DNA of 64,000 nucleotides from Thiodiazotropha sp040506705. Its GTDB lineage: Bacteria > Pseudomonadota > Gammaproteobacteria > Chromatiales > Chromatiaceae. The stretch is taken from NCBI GenBank assembly GCA_040506705.1, contig JBEVWG010000057.1, forward strand, positions 19,717 to 83,716, in the 5' to 3' direction. This document shows positions 1-10,368 of the stretch, piece by piece (position 1 is the stretch's first letter; every line of letters begins with the position of its first letter). The position numbers and the translations under genes are program-made. The notes beneath the pieces were generated by a model. It saw only the letters and a program-made list of their open reading frames with translations, searched no databases and was not told the origin of the DNA.

Positions 1-3000
1 ATATATCTGATTGGTGTTAAATGCCTTAATCGGAAAATGAAATGACATTTCATTCAGGCGCTGCTTGTTAGAAACATCCCCTAATCTGATACCCTCCCCG
101 GATAGTGGCGTCTGCAGCAGAGCCAACATCCACTCTACGACTACAGCGCTCCAGCAGGAGTCAATACCAAACAGCTGAAGCTTCTCCCCTACCAACCCCT
201 CCACTGCGTGAAGGTCAGGTTGATTAAAATCGAGCTCTTCAAGAATCGCATGCAGACAACTACCTGGCCCAGAACCTCTGGGAAAGCCATGCACATCCAT
301 TTTCTCTTCAAATTCCGCAGCAGAAGAACCGGCTGAGACCAAACCATCATGATCCGGTAGATCCTCTGGCAATCCTGCAACCAATGAAGAGAAACTTGAT
401 ACTTGCAAGTGCTTGGGGATTCGAATCGATAGTTGTCTTGCCGGATTAAGCTCCGGTGGCAGTGCCAAAGGCATTTGCCCCTCGACCTCGAATTCAGGCA
501 TCGGGATGATCTCAATCGTACCTTGTGCTGATTCAGATAACATCGCCAGCCGCTGCTCATCCTGTTTCTGTTCTAATGCCTTTGCTGCTGCCTGCCAATC
601 ACTCAATTCATCACTCGGCTGGTGTAATCCACCACTATGCAACAACCAACACAATGCAGATTGACGACTCGATTTATTCAATCCCCAGGGTAGATAACAG
701 CGAAAGCGCGAACGGGTCAGTGCCACGTAGGCCAAACGAAGGTTTTCTGCCTGAACCTCATATTGGCGATAGTTAAAGTTTTTAGATAAACGTTCAGGTC
801 CAAGCTCAAGGGTTGGTGCATCGTTAGCTGCTGGATCATGAAAAAGAAAGGGTTTATTAGAATTCATTTCGACAGACTCATCCCACAAATAGGGACAGAA
901 TACGATACCGTACTCCAATCCCTTGCTGTGGTGCATTGTGTCAATTCTGACCAGATCCCCATCACTCTCAAGGCGCAACAAACGCTCCTCATCCTGTGAA
1001 CTGGATTGGCGTTGATAGCGATACCAGGTAACCAATCCCTCCATCCCTGGTCGCTGAGCACTATCCTGTTGTTGTATCAGTTCCACCAAGTGGTAGAGGT
1101 TGGTAAGCCGCCGCTCCCCATCCTGATAGTCGAGGAAGCGGTTTTCGACTTCGAATTCGCTCATCAGTCCTCGGAACATGACGATAAATCCACTGCTGCG
1201 CCATAGCTGATGGTATTCAAAAAAGCGTTTGGAGATCTGGCTTTGCGCCTTTTCGTCAAAATTCAAGTTATCTATCTCTGCCCCGCGCCATCCAAACAGG
1301 AGAGTCGCCAGAGCGGCACGCATTGCACGCTCACGATGGGGTTCCAATAGTGCAATCAAAACCCGCTCCAATGCCTCAGCTTCCACACTCAAGTAGACAC
1401 TCTGTTGGCTGCTGCGGACACTCGATATCCCCTTTGTGCCCAGAGCCGTTGCAATTTGAGCAGCCTGCTTGTGGGTGCGAACAAGGATCGCAATATCGCT
1501 GCCAATCACTTCCCGTTGCCCGATCTTGATTCGCCTTGATGAGGCGGATGTGAGTAGACTGGCAACCTCCGCAGCGGTGGTGTCAGCCACCCTCTGGCGT
1601 AGATCCTCGATTGATTGTGTTGGCTCATCAGGCAGGCGCCAGATCTGCAAGGCCGCCGCTTTTTTATTCCGCTCCGTCAGTTGATCCATCTGCCGATCCG
1701 CTGACCGGGTTGTGTGGAAGGTGATTCTTGAATCGAAGAAAGGGTGTGGGGAGAAACTGAACAAACTGTTGATGGCAGATACCATCTCAGGTGTAGAGCG
1801 CCAATTGGTATCCAGACTATGCAGCTTGGCGACACCATTTTCTCTGGCATGCAGATAGGTAAAGATATCGGCGCCACGAAAACTGTAGATTGCCTGTTTC
1901 GGGTCGCCGACCATAAACACTGGCTGATCTGTGGCGTGATAGATACGATCCAATATCTCGTATTGTATCGGATCTGTATCTTGAAACTCATCCACCAGTG
2001 CAGCGCGATAACGCTTACGTAACTTCCCCCCCAATTCTCCTGAGTGATCTTTTTGCAATGCTATTTGAAGTTGCAGCAGCAGATCATCATAGGACCACTC
2101 TGCGGATTCTGCCTGGCGTTTCGGCAACTCCGCCATCATGTACTCATACATGGCACCTTGCCATGCCACCAGAGCCTGTTTAAAAGCAGCTATGCAGGCC
2201 TCAGCAATTGGCAGATAGTTTTCCAGCGCTTGGAAAAAAGGGTGTTGAGGGGGAGACTTGCCCGCCTTAACTGCTGCCTGTATGACTTGTGGCGTGAATC
2301 GCTCCACTTTTTCGAACGGTGCTACATAGATATTCCCATTCAGCCACAGATCCATACTATTGCACCAACCGGTCACCCATTTGGACTGATAGACCCTGCC
2401 ATTTAAAACCTGATTGTCACTCAGCAGTTTCTGAATATTATCCCGCTCTGAACTCCAGCCAGAACGAAGCTCAGATAATTTTTCCTGCGCCTGGCTCTCA
2501 ATCGCCTCAATTCCATCAGGCCAGCTTGCAGATCTGACTTCAAGATAAGGTTTACCCAGTGCCGGTTTAAGTCGATTCAGCAGCTCATCCGGAGTTGCAA
2601 CCACAGCCTGCAATGCCTCTAAAAAGGGTTGTGATAGGCGTGATACCTCACGACGCCAGAAATCATCTGCAATCTGCTGCAGCCTGATCGCCTGATCAGG
2701 TACAAGTTCAGTATGAAAGGACTGTCCACTTTCAAAGGCAAACTCAGTCAAAACTCGCTGACAAAAACCATGAATCGTAAATATTGCTGCTCGATCGAAA
2801 CTGGCGAGTGCTAAATCCAACTGACGTATGACTCTGGCTTTATCAGCAAGCTTTTGATCCAGAGCAAACAGCAGAGGATCAGATGATTCCCCCCCCTGAA
2901 ACAACTGCCTTGCTTCAATAAGCCGCTGGCGGATTCGGGTTTTCAACTCTGCTGTTGCCGCTTGGGTATAGGTCATCACCAAAATCGATTCAGGGCCCAT

Positions 3001-3114
3001 CTCCCGCTCCAGCAAGAGTCTGAGATAGAGACTTGAAAGTGTATGGGTCTTGCCAGTACCAGCGCTGGCTTCGACAAGATTGACGCCCTCCAGAGCGACC
3101 TCATCAATCTTCAT
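1..3114 (-). CDS. recB: RecB, exonuclease V beta subunit (partial, C-terminus off the window)
   Basis: Helicase/nuclease subunit of RecBCD, which processes double-strand ends for recombination. The ATG lies at 3114, one base after the recC stop, so the two genes are probably translationally coupled. The reading frame begins with a UvrD-type Walker A (ASAGTGKTHTLSSLYLRLLL, residues 16-35). Further on are helicase motif II (VDEFQDTDPIQYEIL, about residue 373), motif III (GDPKQAIYSFRGAD, about residue 402) and a HSKGLEY motif. About 1038 codons are visible and the frame is still open at base 1, ending in a stretch resembling the start of the RecB nuclease domain (LNEMSFHFPI). The catalytic nuclease residues therefore lie outside the window. 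Only parts of the frame were translated by hand; no stop was met in those. recD would be expected further left. Confidence 0.93.
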   Translation of the reverse strand, partial: MKIDEVALEGVNLVEASAGTGKTHTLSSLYLRLLLEREMGPESILVMTYTQAATAELKTRIRQRLIEARQLFQGGESSDPLLFALDQKLADKARVIRQLDLALASFDRAAIFTIHGFCQRVLTEFAFESGQSFHTELVPDQAIRLQQIADDFWRREVSRLSQPFLEALQAVVATPDELLNRLKPALGKPYLEVRSASWPDGIEAIESQAQEKLSELRSGWSSERDNIQKLLSDNQVLNGRVYQSKWVTGWCNSMDLWLNGNIYVAPFEKVERFTPQVIQAAVKAGKSPPQHPFFQALENYLPIAEACIAAFKQALVAWQGAMYEYMMAELPKRQAESAEWSYDDLLLQLQIALQKDHSGELGGKLRKRYRAALVDEFQDTDPIQYEILDRIYHATDQPVFMVGDPKQAIYSFRGADIFTYLHARENGVAKLHSLDTNWRSTPEMVSAINSLFSFSPHPFFDSRITFHTTRSADRQMDQLTERNKKAAALQIWRLPDEPTQSIEDLRQRVADTTAAEVASLLTSASSRRIKIGQREVIGSDIAILVRTHKQAAQIATALGTKGISSVRSSQQSVYLSVEAEALERVLIALLEPHRERAMRAALATLLFGWRGAEIDNLNFDEKAQSQISKRFFEYHQLWRSSGFIVMFRGLMSEFEVENRFLDYQDGERRLTNLYHLVELIQQQDSAQRPGMEGLVTWYRYQRQSSSQDEERLLRLESDGDLVRIDTMHHSKGLEYGIVFCPYLWDESVEMNSNKPFLFHDPAANDAPTLELGPERLSKNFNYRQYEVQAENLRLAYVALTRSRFRCYLPWGLNKSSRQSALCWLLHSGGLHQPSDELSDWQAAAKALEQKQDEQRLAMLSESAQGTIEIIPMPEFEVEGQMPLALPPELNPARQLSIRIPKHLQVSSFSSLVAGLPEDLPDHDGLVSAGSSAAEFEEKMDVHGFPRGSGPGSCLHAILEELDFNQPDLHAVEGLVGEKLQLFGIDSCWSAVVVEWMLALLQTPLSGEGIRLGDVSNKQRLNEMSFHFPIKAFNTNQIY

Positions 3115-3115
3115 A

Positions 3116-6100
3116 CTAATCCCACTCCAGGTGAGTCAGCAGTGGTTGAAGCAGTGTCTGGCTGGTCTCTGCAAACGCATCTTGATTCAGAGTGTAGCCT
3201 TGGTATAGCAGATGATTGTAGGGTTTAAATGCATCTCCCGGATTGTGTGAATTACCGAACCATTTTTTTTCCGCTTCCTGCAGCGCCTTTTCTCTATCTA
3301 CCTCTGGATTTTTCTCCATAAAGCGCCATGAAGTTCCGGGATAGAAAGGCAGTGGCGCATTCATTCCTTTCTGGTAGGCATGAATCAGTTGCGTCAAAAA
3401 TTGCTCTGTCTGTTCCACTGGCTTAAAGCGACCTACCCTTTTCGCATCCAGCAAATGAGTCTCAAGAACGACACCTTGTGGCTGCAGATGATTCAAAACC
3501 AAGTGGCGAATCCACTGTTTCAAAATTTGATTGGGATAAAGATTAGATGTGCTGTAGGCCAACATGCCTAAGCAGTTGACCTGTCGCAGATGACCTCTGA
3601 GCCTCACTTTATCAATAGCAATATCAACTTCAAGGGGTTCAGGCAACCACTCTCCCTGGTATGAGCGTACCTGCCCGGCCGTTGTCTGAGCCTGTTGCAG
3701 CATTTGCCCGAAGATTAGTTTGCCTGCATTACCGTGGGGTAGTAGACCTTGTGCATCGAACCGTTCAAACAAACCCTCTGCAAGATACTCCTGCAGTAGT
3801 AAATCAACGAGTTGATGTTCCAAGTCACTCCGGTCAAAGGATTCTATGGTAAACAGTTCACGCTCTTCAGGCAGCCGCTCTATCTGATCCAGCTTCAGGC
3901 CTAAACGCTCCTGCGCAAAAACCCGTTGCGGGTTTTCAAAAAACTGAATCATCAAATCGAGTTCCACAACTCCCTCGTCGACTTGCGCCACAAGGGGCTG
4001 CTCAATCAAGGGACGATCCATTGCCTTGCCACGACCTACGCGCATGGCAGCTTCTCGCATCTCCTCTGAGAAGCTAAACAGTGTGCTCTGCTGACGAAAA
4101 TAGTCCGCTGAAAAGGGTTGCAGAGGATGTTTATGGATGATCTCTGCCAAACCCGCCTCACCCACCATCTGTGTGAGACAGTCACGCAATTCTTCAACCA
4201 CCACCGAGGCGGGCATCGGGCTGTTATCCCGCTGGCTATGGCCCTGATAACTGATCACAAGGCGGTCTCGGGCAGAGAGCAGTGTCTCCAGAAAGAGATA
4301 GCGATCATCCACACGGCGGGATCTATCCCCTGAACGAAACTCCTGCTTCATCAGGTCGAATCCTAATTCATTTTTTTGCCTGGGAAATACGCCATCATTC
4401 ATGCCGAGTAGATAGATAACCCGAAAAGGTAGACTGCGCATCGGTGCCAAGGCGCAAACGTTGACACCTCCGCCCAGGAACCCCCTGTCGAGAGACTGCT
4501 TAAAGATCTCTCCAAGCCTGTGCCGAACCACAGCCAGAGAGACAGGCGCTGAAAAGTTTACAGCCACAGCCTCTTGGGTCATCTGATCAATGGCTTCTCT
4601 TACTGCTATCAGTTGCTGCTCAGTCGTTTCATCCAACTGAAAGAACTGCTCTATCACATCGTCTAATCGGGCGTGCCACTGTTGAGGCGATGCCGACTCT
4701 CCAAGCATATGATCCAGGCCGAACACCCCATCACTGAAAGCAAGCAGACCACCTAGCCACTGAGTGGATGAGCCTTCCACAGCATCCAACGCAAAAATGC
4801 CATGCCAAAGTTGTTCTCCATCTGCGGGGAATGCATAACCCAACATAAGCTGACGTAATCCTGCACGCCAGGTATTTCGTTCCTCTTCAGGTAGACCGAA
4901 ATCGAGTTTGTTTGCACCATCCCTCCCCCAGCGAATGGCGGCTTGATCGATCCATTGAGTAATCTGTTCGAACCCCTCCTCATCCAGCTCAAACCTGCTG
5001 CGTATGGCGGGCTGTTCCAACAGACTCAACAAATCGTTCACACCATAGCGGGAACCCGGCAATGCTAAAATTTTCAGCAGCGCCTCGGCAATCGGATTGG
5101 TCTGCTGCATACTGATATCACTGATCCGATAGGGTATTACCGGTCGACTTCCTGGTGTTGAAAACACCGCTTCCAATAAGGATGCATAGCGATCAATTTC
5201 GGGCGTCATAACCAATATTTCATCTGGTCGAAGAGCTGGCAACTCATCCAGTGCTGCCAACAATTGATCATAGAGCACCTCGACTTCACGCATCTGGCTA
5301 TGACAAAGATGCATAGCAATGGAGTGATCGGGCAGAGATCCAGGTTGTGGTGGTTCAAGGGCCAGGATCTGGTTTTGCATTTGATGTAGTAGGGTCTGGT
5401 CAGACTGGATTTTGAACAGCTCCGTACTACCAGGATCCATTTCATTGATGGCTGCGAAAAAATCCCTACCCTGACGCCCCAAAGTGGCAAGTAGTGGATG
5501 CCCAACATCCAGATAGAGTTCCTCTCCAGTGCCTGTCAGGTTGAGACGAGCCTCCTCTTCAGGTGTGACAATTTCAGCCCAATGCGCCTCACTCGGATTC
5601 AACAGAAACAGATGCACATCCATCCATTCAGACAATTGCTGCAAAATCCCCAAATATCCGGGAGAGAGTGTAGGCACACCAAAAATTGAAACTCGAGGAT
5701 AGTCTTCCTGTGGAAGCTCCCCACTCGCAACGGAGTGGAAAAGTGACTGCTGCAGAGTGACCCAATGCAGGTCGTCCTCAGACACCAGTTGCTGCCACAG
5801 ATCCGCTTGCCACTGATCGCCTGAAATAACCGAGTCACCCTCTTGCCATGACTGAATCCAGTCTGGTCGATAGAGAAGATATTGGTCAAATAGAGTAGCC
5901 AGATATTGCGCCAACTGAAACTGGCGTAGCTCTCCGCCTTGGGAGAGATATTGTCTGACCTCAGCATATGCGGGTCGCTGACACTGAGTCGACAACAGCC
6001 CATGTATCCGCCATGTCAGACTTTTTGGCTGATAGCCATCCTGATGGGGAACCTTGGGCAGCAATTTTTCGAACAGCTGCCAAAGAAAACTGGCGGGAAG

Positions 6101-6286
6101 GGGAAAATCCAGGTTTGCACAGATGCCCAATCGACTGGCAATCTGCAGTGATAACCAGCGCCCCATACCTGGATGTTGCACCACGATCTGCTCTTTCTGC
6201 AGTGGTGCGGCGACAGGTTCGGAAAGCAACTGTGCAAGTTGCTGTGCCAAAACCTCAAGCTGATTGGATTGATAGAGCCTCAACAT
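3116..6286 (-). CDS. recC: RecC, exonuclease V gamma subunit
   Basis: Chi-recognition subunit of RecBCD. The 1056-residue product is close to the usual RecC length of about 1100. The N-terminus (MLRLYQSNQLEVLAQQLAQLL) and the early HPGMGRWLSLQIA block are typical of the family. Other RecC-like blocks include PYRISD near residue 390, LGMNDGVFPR, and YQGHSQRDNSPMPASVVVEE. RecC has an inactive helicase fold, so missing Walker residues are expected. It is the promoter-proximal gene here and its stop is followed one base later by the recB ATG. There is a 145-bp gap upstream to the codirectional HDOD gene. Confidence 0.96.
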   Translation of the reverse strand: MLRLYQSNQLEVLAQQLAQLLSEPVAAPLQKEQIVVQHPGMGRWLSLQIASRLGICANLDFPLPASFLWQLFEKLLPKVPHQDGYQPKSLTWRIHGLLSTQCQRPAYAEVRQYLSQGGELRQFQLAQYLATLFDQYLLYRPDWIQSWQEGDSVISGDQWQADLWQQLVSEDDLHWVTLQQSLFHSVASGELPQEDYPRVSIFGVPTLSPGYLGILQQLSEWMDVHLFLLNPSEAHWAEIVTPEEEARLNLTGTGEELYLDVGHPLLATLGRQGRDFFAAINEMDPGSTELFKIQSDQTLLHQMQNQILALEPPQPGSLPDHSIAMHLCHSQMREVEVLYDQLLAALDELPALRPDEILVMTPEIDRYASLLEAVFSTPGSRPVIPYRISDISMQQTNPIAEALLKILALPGSRYGVNDLLSLLEQPAIRSRFELDEEGFEQITQWIDQAAIRWGRDGANKLDFGLPEEERNTWRAGLRQLMLGYAFPADGEQLWHGIFALDAVEGSSTQWLGGLLAFSDGVFGLDHMLGESASPQQWHARLDDVIEQFFQLDETTEQQLIAVREAIDQMTQEAVAVNFSAPVSLAVVRHRLGEIFKQSLDRGFLGGGVNVCALAPMRSLPFRVIYLLGMNDGVFPRQKNELGFDLMKQEFRSGDRSRRVDDRYLFLETLLSARDRLVISYQGHSQRDNSPMPASVVVEELRDCLTQMVGEAGLAEIIHKHPLQPFSADYFRQQSTLFSFSEEMREAAMRVGRGKAMDRPLIEQPLVAQVDEGVVELDLMIQFFENPQRVFAQERLGLKLDQIERLPEERELFTIESFDRSDLEHQLVDLLLQEYLAEGLFERFDAQGLLPHGNAGKLIFGQMLQQAQTTAGQVRSYQGEWLPEPLEVDIAIDKVRLRGHLRQVNCLGMLAYSTSNLYPNQILKQWIRHLVLNHLQPQGVVLETHLLDAKRVGRFKPVEQTEQFLTQLIHAYQKGMNAPLPFYPGTSWRFMEKNPEVDREKALQEAEKKWFGNSHNPGDAFKPYNHLLYQGYTLNQDAFAETSQTLLQPLLTHLEWD

Positions 6287-6431
6287 GAGGCCGTATTCTA
6301 CCCTGCTTTAGACTCAATACCTGAGTCTTATAAAAAAAAATGAAATAAACTACAGATCCCCAGTTTTAGCTCTCCAGATCATTGGATCTGTTTGACCTGC
6401 AATAGGCGCTACGATCGTGTGGTGCTTCAGA

Positions 6432-7316
6432 CTAATTTTGGGTGTGCTGATTCTGGCTTGTACGACTTCTTACTTTGGGTGCCAACACAACATCCATGAT
6501 CTCTAATACCTTATCTGGAACTGCTTCCAGGTATCGATCCATATCCTGCTTTTGTAATCCAGTAGTTTGCAAGGCACCTTCATCGATCTGTTCGAAAACC
6601 TCTTCCAAGCTATAACCATTGATTTCAGCATCAGCTACTGCAGCAGCAATATGCAGCAGAGCTGTTTCAAGCTGATGCTGCTCAGCTGAGGATGGCCGGT
6701 GGTGACGTGCCACAACATCGACAATACTCTCTGGCAACTTCCACTTTCTTAACAGCGCTTCTCCAACATCCATGTGTGTAAACCCCAACACATCATGTTC
6801 GGTCTCAGCCAGTAAGCCATATTCACCGCCAGTTATCAGAAGGATATCCCTGGCCTCCTGGGGTAACTTGAGAAAAATAGCCAAACGACCTATATCGTGT
6901 AGCACCCCCATAACAAACAACCGTTCGCTGTGGAGCACATGACAATGACTGGCAAGCTCTCCAGCAATCACCCCCGTGGTAATGGAGTATCGCCAATATT
7001 CAGCCATATCGACCAAATCGCCAGGGATACCGGTAAAGACTTTAGCTGCTGTGGTGGCCATAACCAGATTGCGCAGCTCTTCTGTACCGATAATGGTGAT
7101 TGCTCTTGAAATAGTATCCACAGGTACCTGCAAACTAAAAAAAGCACTGTTTACTACTCTTAGCAGGCGGGCAGAGAGGTCAGAATCCTGGGAAATAATA
7201 TCCCCAAGCGTCAATGCAGAATAGTTAGGCGCGTCAATCAAACGATTCACTTTCACACAAACATCTGGCAGTGAGACCAGTTGATCAAGCTCTATAACAA
7301 GTTGTTGCGGTGTCAT
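6432..7316 (-). CDS. HDOD-domain signalling protein
   Basis: Single-domain HDOD protein of about 294 residues. These proteins act as regulatory or scaffold output modules in motility, stress or c-di-GMP circuits; the partner is not visible. The sequence carries the family start (MTPQQLVIELDQLVSLPDV), LLRVVNSAFF, the FVMGVLHDIGRLAIF helix with an HD pair, and VVARHH. I chose ATG 7316 because GAGG sits eight bases upstream; a TTG ten codons further upstream (7346) is open but has no clear ribosome site. The C-terminal tail (KVRSRTSQNQHTQN) is polar and probably disordered. The gene is divergent from the small gene at 7506. Confidence 0.85.
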   Translation of the reverse strand: MTPQQLVIELDQLVSLPDVCVKVNRLIDAPNYSALTLGDIISQDSDLSARLLRVVNSAFFSLQVPVDTISRAITIIGTEELRNLVMATTAAKVFTGIPGDLVDMAEYWRYSITTGVIAGELASHCHVLHSERLFVMGVLHDIGRLAIFLKLPQEARDILLITGGEYGLLAETEHDVLGFTHMDVGEALLRKWKLPESIVDVVARHHRPSSAEQHQLETALLHIAAAVADAEINGYSLEEVFEQIDEGALQTTGLQKQDMDRYLEAVPDKVLEIMDVVLAPKVRSRTSQNQHTQN

Positions 7317-7505
7317 GACATGCGCCTCGCGAGGGTAATTCACCAACCAAACAAAAAAACACTTAATGCATTGATTTTAATTACATTATTGGATATTCGA
7401 CTCAACCACAGTGGTTTATAAACCTATCCTCTTTCAATAGTTATCGACATAATAGGGCAAAGCTTGACCAAAACAGTATGTGAAATCGCAGGAGTAAGCA
7501 GCACC

Positions 7506-7730
7506 ATGCCCTATTTCATTTTTAAAATCAGCCCAGACCAAACCCTTGAATATCTGGATGAAATAGAAAAATATCGATCAGCTCGCGAGAAGGTTAGAAG
7601 CCTGAGAGCAACCCACCAGGACGATGACGGAACCACATACAGAATGGTCTTTGCAAAAACCATTGGACAGGGTGAAATTCTGCTCACGCCATCCAACAAC
7701 AATGAAGAACAGATCATCGGTGATGACTAG
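7506..7730 (+). CDS. Conserved-looking small hypothetical protein, 74 aa
   Basis: I do not recognise a named family. The ATG at 7506 is preceded by GGAG at 7491 with an 11-base spacer; a TTG at 7464 would add 14 residues but has no ribosome site. The product starts MPYFIFKISPDQTLEYLDEI, continues with a basic helix (EKYRSAREKVRSLRATH), a YRMVFAKTIGQGEILL beta-like stretch and an acidic polar tail. There are no membrane segments and no signal peptide, so it is probably cytoplasmic. It is divergent from the HDOD gene. Its TAG stop is embedded in the 37-bp dispersed repeat at 7724-7760. Confidence 0.6.
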   Translation: MPYFIFKISPDQTLEYLDEIEKYRSAREKVRSLRATHQDDDGTTYRMVFAKTIGQGEILLTPSNNNEEQIIGDD

Positions 7731-7760
7731 GGCCTGTTAACACTAATCGAATAGGCCCTA
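7724..7760. repeat. 37-bp dispersed repeat, copy 1
   Basis: The 37 bases match 39646-39682 at all but one position (A at 7753, C at 39675). Arms ACTAGGGCC (7726-7734) and GGCCCTAGT (7754-7762) form a 9-bp perfect inverted repeat around a 19-base loop. The copy overlaps the stop codon of the upstream small gene. No U-tract follows, so it is not a canonical intrinsic terminator. Confidence 0.85.
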
Positions 7761-7987
7761 GTGTAGTGTCCTAAAATGTTTAACGATTTTAGCCTAACGA
7801 GAAGCTATGAAACGGCAACCACGGGCCGATAACACATTTATTCAAAAAGATATTGTTCATCTGATCTGTTCTTCATGCTAATCTTTATTGGATAGGTCAT
7901 TTGCCTGGCCTCGGTAGCCGATAAAAGTCAGAAGCACTGCCAATAACTGGCGATGTAGCCCATGATCCATTGAAGGACCCGTCAATA

Positions 7988-10354
7988 GTGTCTACAAAAG
8001 ACAGAAAAAATAGATATCAGAGTCAGTTTCAGCCGGTGTTGAATCGCTGTAAGGATACTGTCATTGTATTCATCAATGCACTAATGACAGAGCTGTTCAA
8101 CAATACTGACAAAGCGCTCACTAGCTTTGCCCAAAAGGCTGAAACCAACGAGGTTCAGAACCGTTTTTTTGAAGCTATGGCAATGATCAGAAATCGTCAT
8201 GGATTAGTGGAACATGAATTTCGGGAATTGGTAAATGAGGGTTTTGATAAGTTCTGGAAAGACCAACCCGAGATAGACGGCTTCTCCAGCCTGGATGAGG
8301 ATACGGAACTGGAACTGGTCGACCAGGAGTCTATGGACGTCAATACGGCCCTGGAGAATATGATCAGCCGTACTATAGGCCACCACCGGGCTCAGCTTTA
8401 TGCCCTGGGTCAAAGACTCAGCGTGGTCAGCGGCGGCCGCAGTGTCAAACACAAGCAGATTCCTTCTGGACCTCACCACCTCGCACATGCCTTTAACGAT
8501 GCTATTGACGCCCTGGGCCTGGAAGCACGTATCAAAGTCATCATACTTGCCCTGTTTGATAAGTATGTACTGAAGCAGCTGGGCTCAATCTACGACGATT
8601 TCAACAACAGCCTCAAAGAAGCAGGCGTTCTGCCCCACCTGCGCCCCTCCATTCAGAAGTCTCCTGACAGCAATGAGCCAGGATCTGCAGATGGGGAAGA
8701 GCATGATGAAAACATGCCGGAGCAGACCCAGGAGGAGCTGGGAGAGGAACTGTTCGGCTCGATACTGGATATGATGGCCAATCGCAGGCGCGTATCCCCT
8801 GAAAAGGCTAAGGCCAAAGCCGCTGCCGCTCAAGCAGCAGGCAGACAGCCTGGTGCCTCTCCTCCAGCGACTCAAGAGAACCTGGTCAGTGCACTCGACA
8901 ATATTCAGCCAGAAAAACGGTTTGAATATGTACCGGATATCAATGCACCCGGTAGTGCTATTGCAAATATAGAGATCGATGAGCAATTCCTCATCCGAGT
9001 CAAACACACACTGGCTGAGGAGCGGCATAAGCTCTACACAGAAGTTGGTGCTGACCGCCTGGAATCAGCAGACGAAGACACCATCGATCTGGTCGGCATG
9101 TTGTTCGAATACATGTTGAATGATCCCGTATTGCCCGCTGTGGCAAAGGCGCTGATCAGTCATTTGCACACACCCTACCTCAAAGTCGCGATTATCGACC
9201 GTAAGTTACTCACCGACAGTGATCATGAAGCCAGACAACTTCTTGATTCCCTCGTTGAAGCAGGTAGCCATTGGATAGACGAACGCAATCTGAAACGGGG
9301 TATTTATCCCGATATGCAGAATGTGGTCGACCGTGTATTGAAAGAGTTTTCTGACAACGTCAGCTTGTTTGGCACCCTGCTGGAAAATTTCAAGAAACGC
9401 ATGGATGAGTTCCGTCGTAAATCGGACATTCTTGAAAAACGCGCTCAGGATTCCATCAAAGGCCGGGAAAAACTGAATATTGCCCGCCAACGCTCTTCTC
9501 AAGAGATGAAAGCTCGTTCGTTCAGTGAGCACCTTCCCAAGCCTGCAAAAGAGTTTCTCGAACAGACCTGGGTCGACAAGCTCATTTTTGTTTTACTGCG
9601 TCACCCAGACGGTGAGATGAGTGAAGACTGGAAAGAGGCCCTGCAGATTGCTGACGAAATCGCCTGGGCATTCGAGCCAAAAACAGAAAAAGAGCGGCAG
9701 GAACTGGAGCAAACCCTGCCTGATTTACGTAGATCTATTGAGCAAGGCCTGGCCTCATTGGGCGGTTTTCACCAGGAAAAGAGCCAAACACTGTTTGGTC
9801 TGCTCAGTAGTGCCGAGACAGCCACTATCGCTTCAGAACAAGCCACTATTACGACACCGGAAAGACCCCCTCAAAAAGAGGCTGAGGTTGTTGATGAAGC
9901 CAAAGAGCCGCTGACCAAGCCCCAGTTGAAGGCAGTGCCAAGTAAGGCTCCGGATAGTGCTGATGATTCGGTTTCTGATGATGAGTCCATACCTGAAGAT
10001 GAAGAAGCGATGATGGAAAAATTGCGCAAAATTCGCTTCGGGACCTGGTTTGAAATTCGTGATGCTCAAAGCGGTGAGACTAAAAAGGTTAAACTTTCCT
10101 GGCTCAGCCCCCTTACCGCGTCATGTATGTTTGTCGATCGTGCTGGTGTTCAAACCGCCATCAAACCACTTAGAACACTGGCTCAAGAGATTTTAAAAGG
10201 AGAATCAACCATCCTGGAAGACAGTGGAGACCCATTCGTCGAAAGGACACTGCATGCTATTCGTCGCATGCTGCAGCGCTCACTGAAAACCACCGAAGAT
10301 ATTGCCAGTGAGTTGATCGAGGATGAGGAGAATGACGGCAAAGAAGCCCGATAA
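7988..10354 (+). CDS. DUF1631 family protein
   Basis: Large cytoplasmic protein of about 788 residues matching DUF1631 (sometimes mislabelled thymidine phosphorylase). Typical parts are the N-terminal FINALMTELFNNTDKALTSFA region, a central IDRKLLTDSDHEARQLLDSL / FSDNVSLFGTLLENFKKRMDEF block and a C-terminal GTWFEIRD...VKLSWLSP...FVDRAG module reminiscent of PilZ-like barrels. Residues 210-330 and 650-700 are acidic and low complexity, probably linkers. I prefer GTG 7988 (AAGGA about ten bases upstream) over TTG 7970. A PilZ gene follows 14 bases downstream, suggesting co-transcription and a link to c-di-GMP. The biochemical function of the family is not established to my knowledge. Confidence 0.85.
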   Translation: MSTKDRKNRYQSQFQPVLNRCKDTVIVFINALMTELFNNTDKALTSFAQKAETNEVQNRFFEAMAMIRNRHGLVEHEFRELVNEGFDKFWKDQPEIDGFSSLDEDTELELVDQESMDVNTALENMISRTIGHHRAQLYALGQRLSVVSGGRSVKHKQIPSGPHHLAHAFNDAIDALGLEARIKVIILALFDKYVLKQLGSIYDDFNNSLKEAGVLPHLRPSIQKSPDSNEPGSADGEEHDENMPEQTQEELGEELFGSILDMMANRRRVSPEKAKAKAAAAQAAGRQPGASPPATQENLVSALDNIQPEKRFEYVPDINAPGSAIANIEIDEQFLIRVKHTLAEERHKLYTEVGADRLESADEDTIDLVGMLFEYMLNDPVLPAVAKALISHLHTPYLKVAIIDRKLLTDSDHEARQLLDSLVEAGSHWIDERNLKRGIYPDMQNVVDRVLKEFSDNVSLFGTLLENFKKRMDEFRRKSDILEKRAQDSIKGREKLNIARQRSSQEMKARSFSEHLPKPAKEFLEQTWVDKLIFVLLRHPDGEMSEDWKEALQIADEIAWAFEPKTEKERQELEQTLPDLRRSIEQGLASLGGFHQEKSQTLFGLLSSAETATIASEQATITTPERPPQKEAEVVDEAKEPLTKPQLKAVPSKAPDSADDSVSDDESIPEDEEAMMEKLRKIRFGTWFEIRDAQSGETKKVKLSWLSPLTASCMFVDRAGVQTAIKPLRTLAQEILKGESTILEDSGDPFVERTLHAIRRMLQRSLKTTEDIASELIEDEENDGKEAR

Positions 10355-10368
10355 TTTTAGGAGACATC

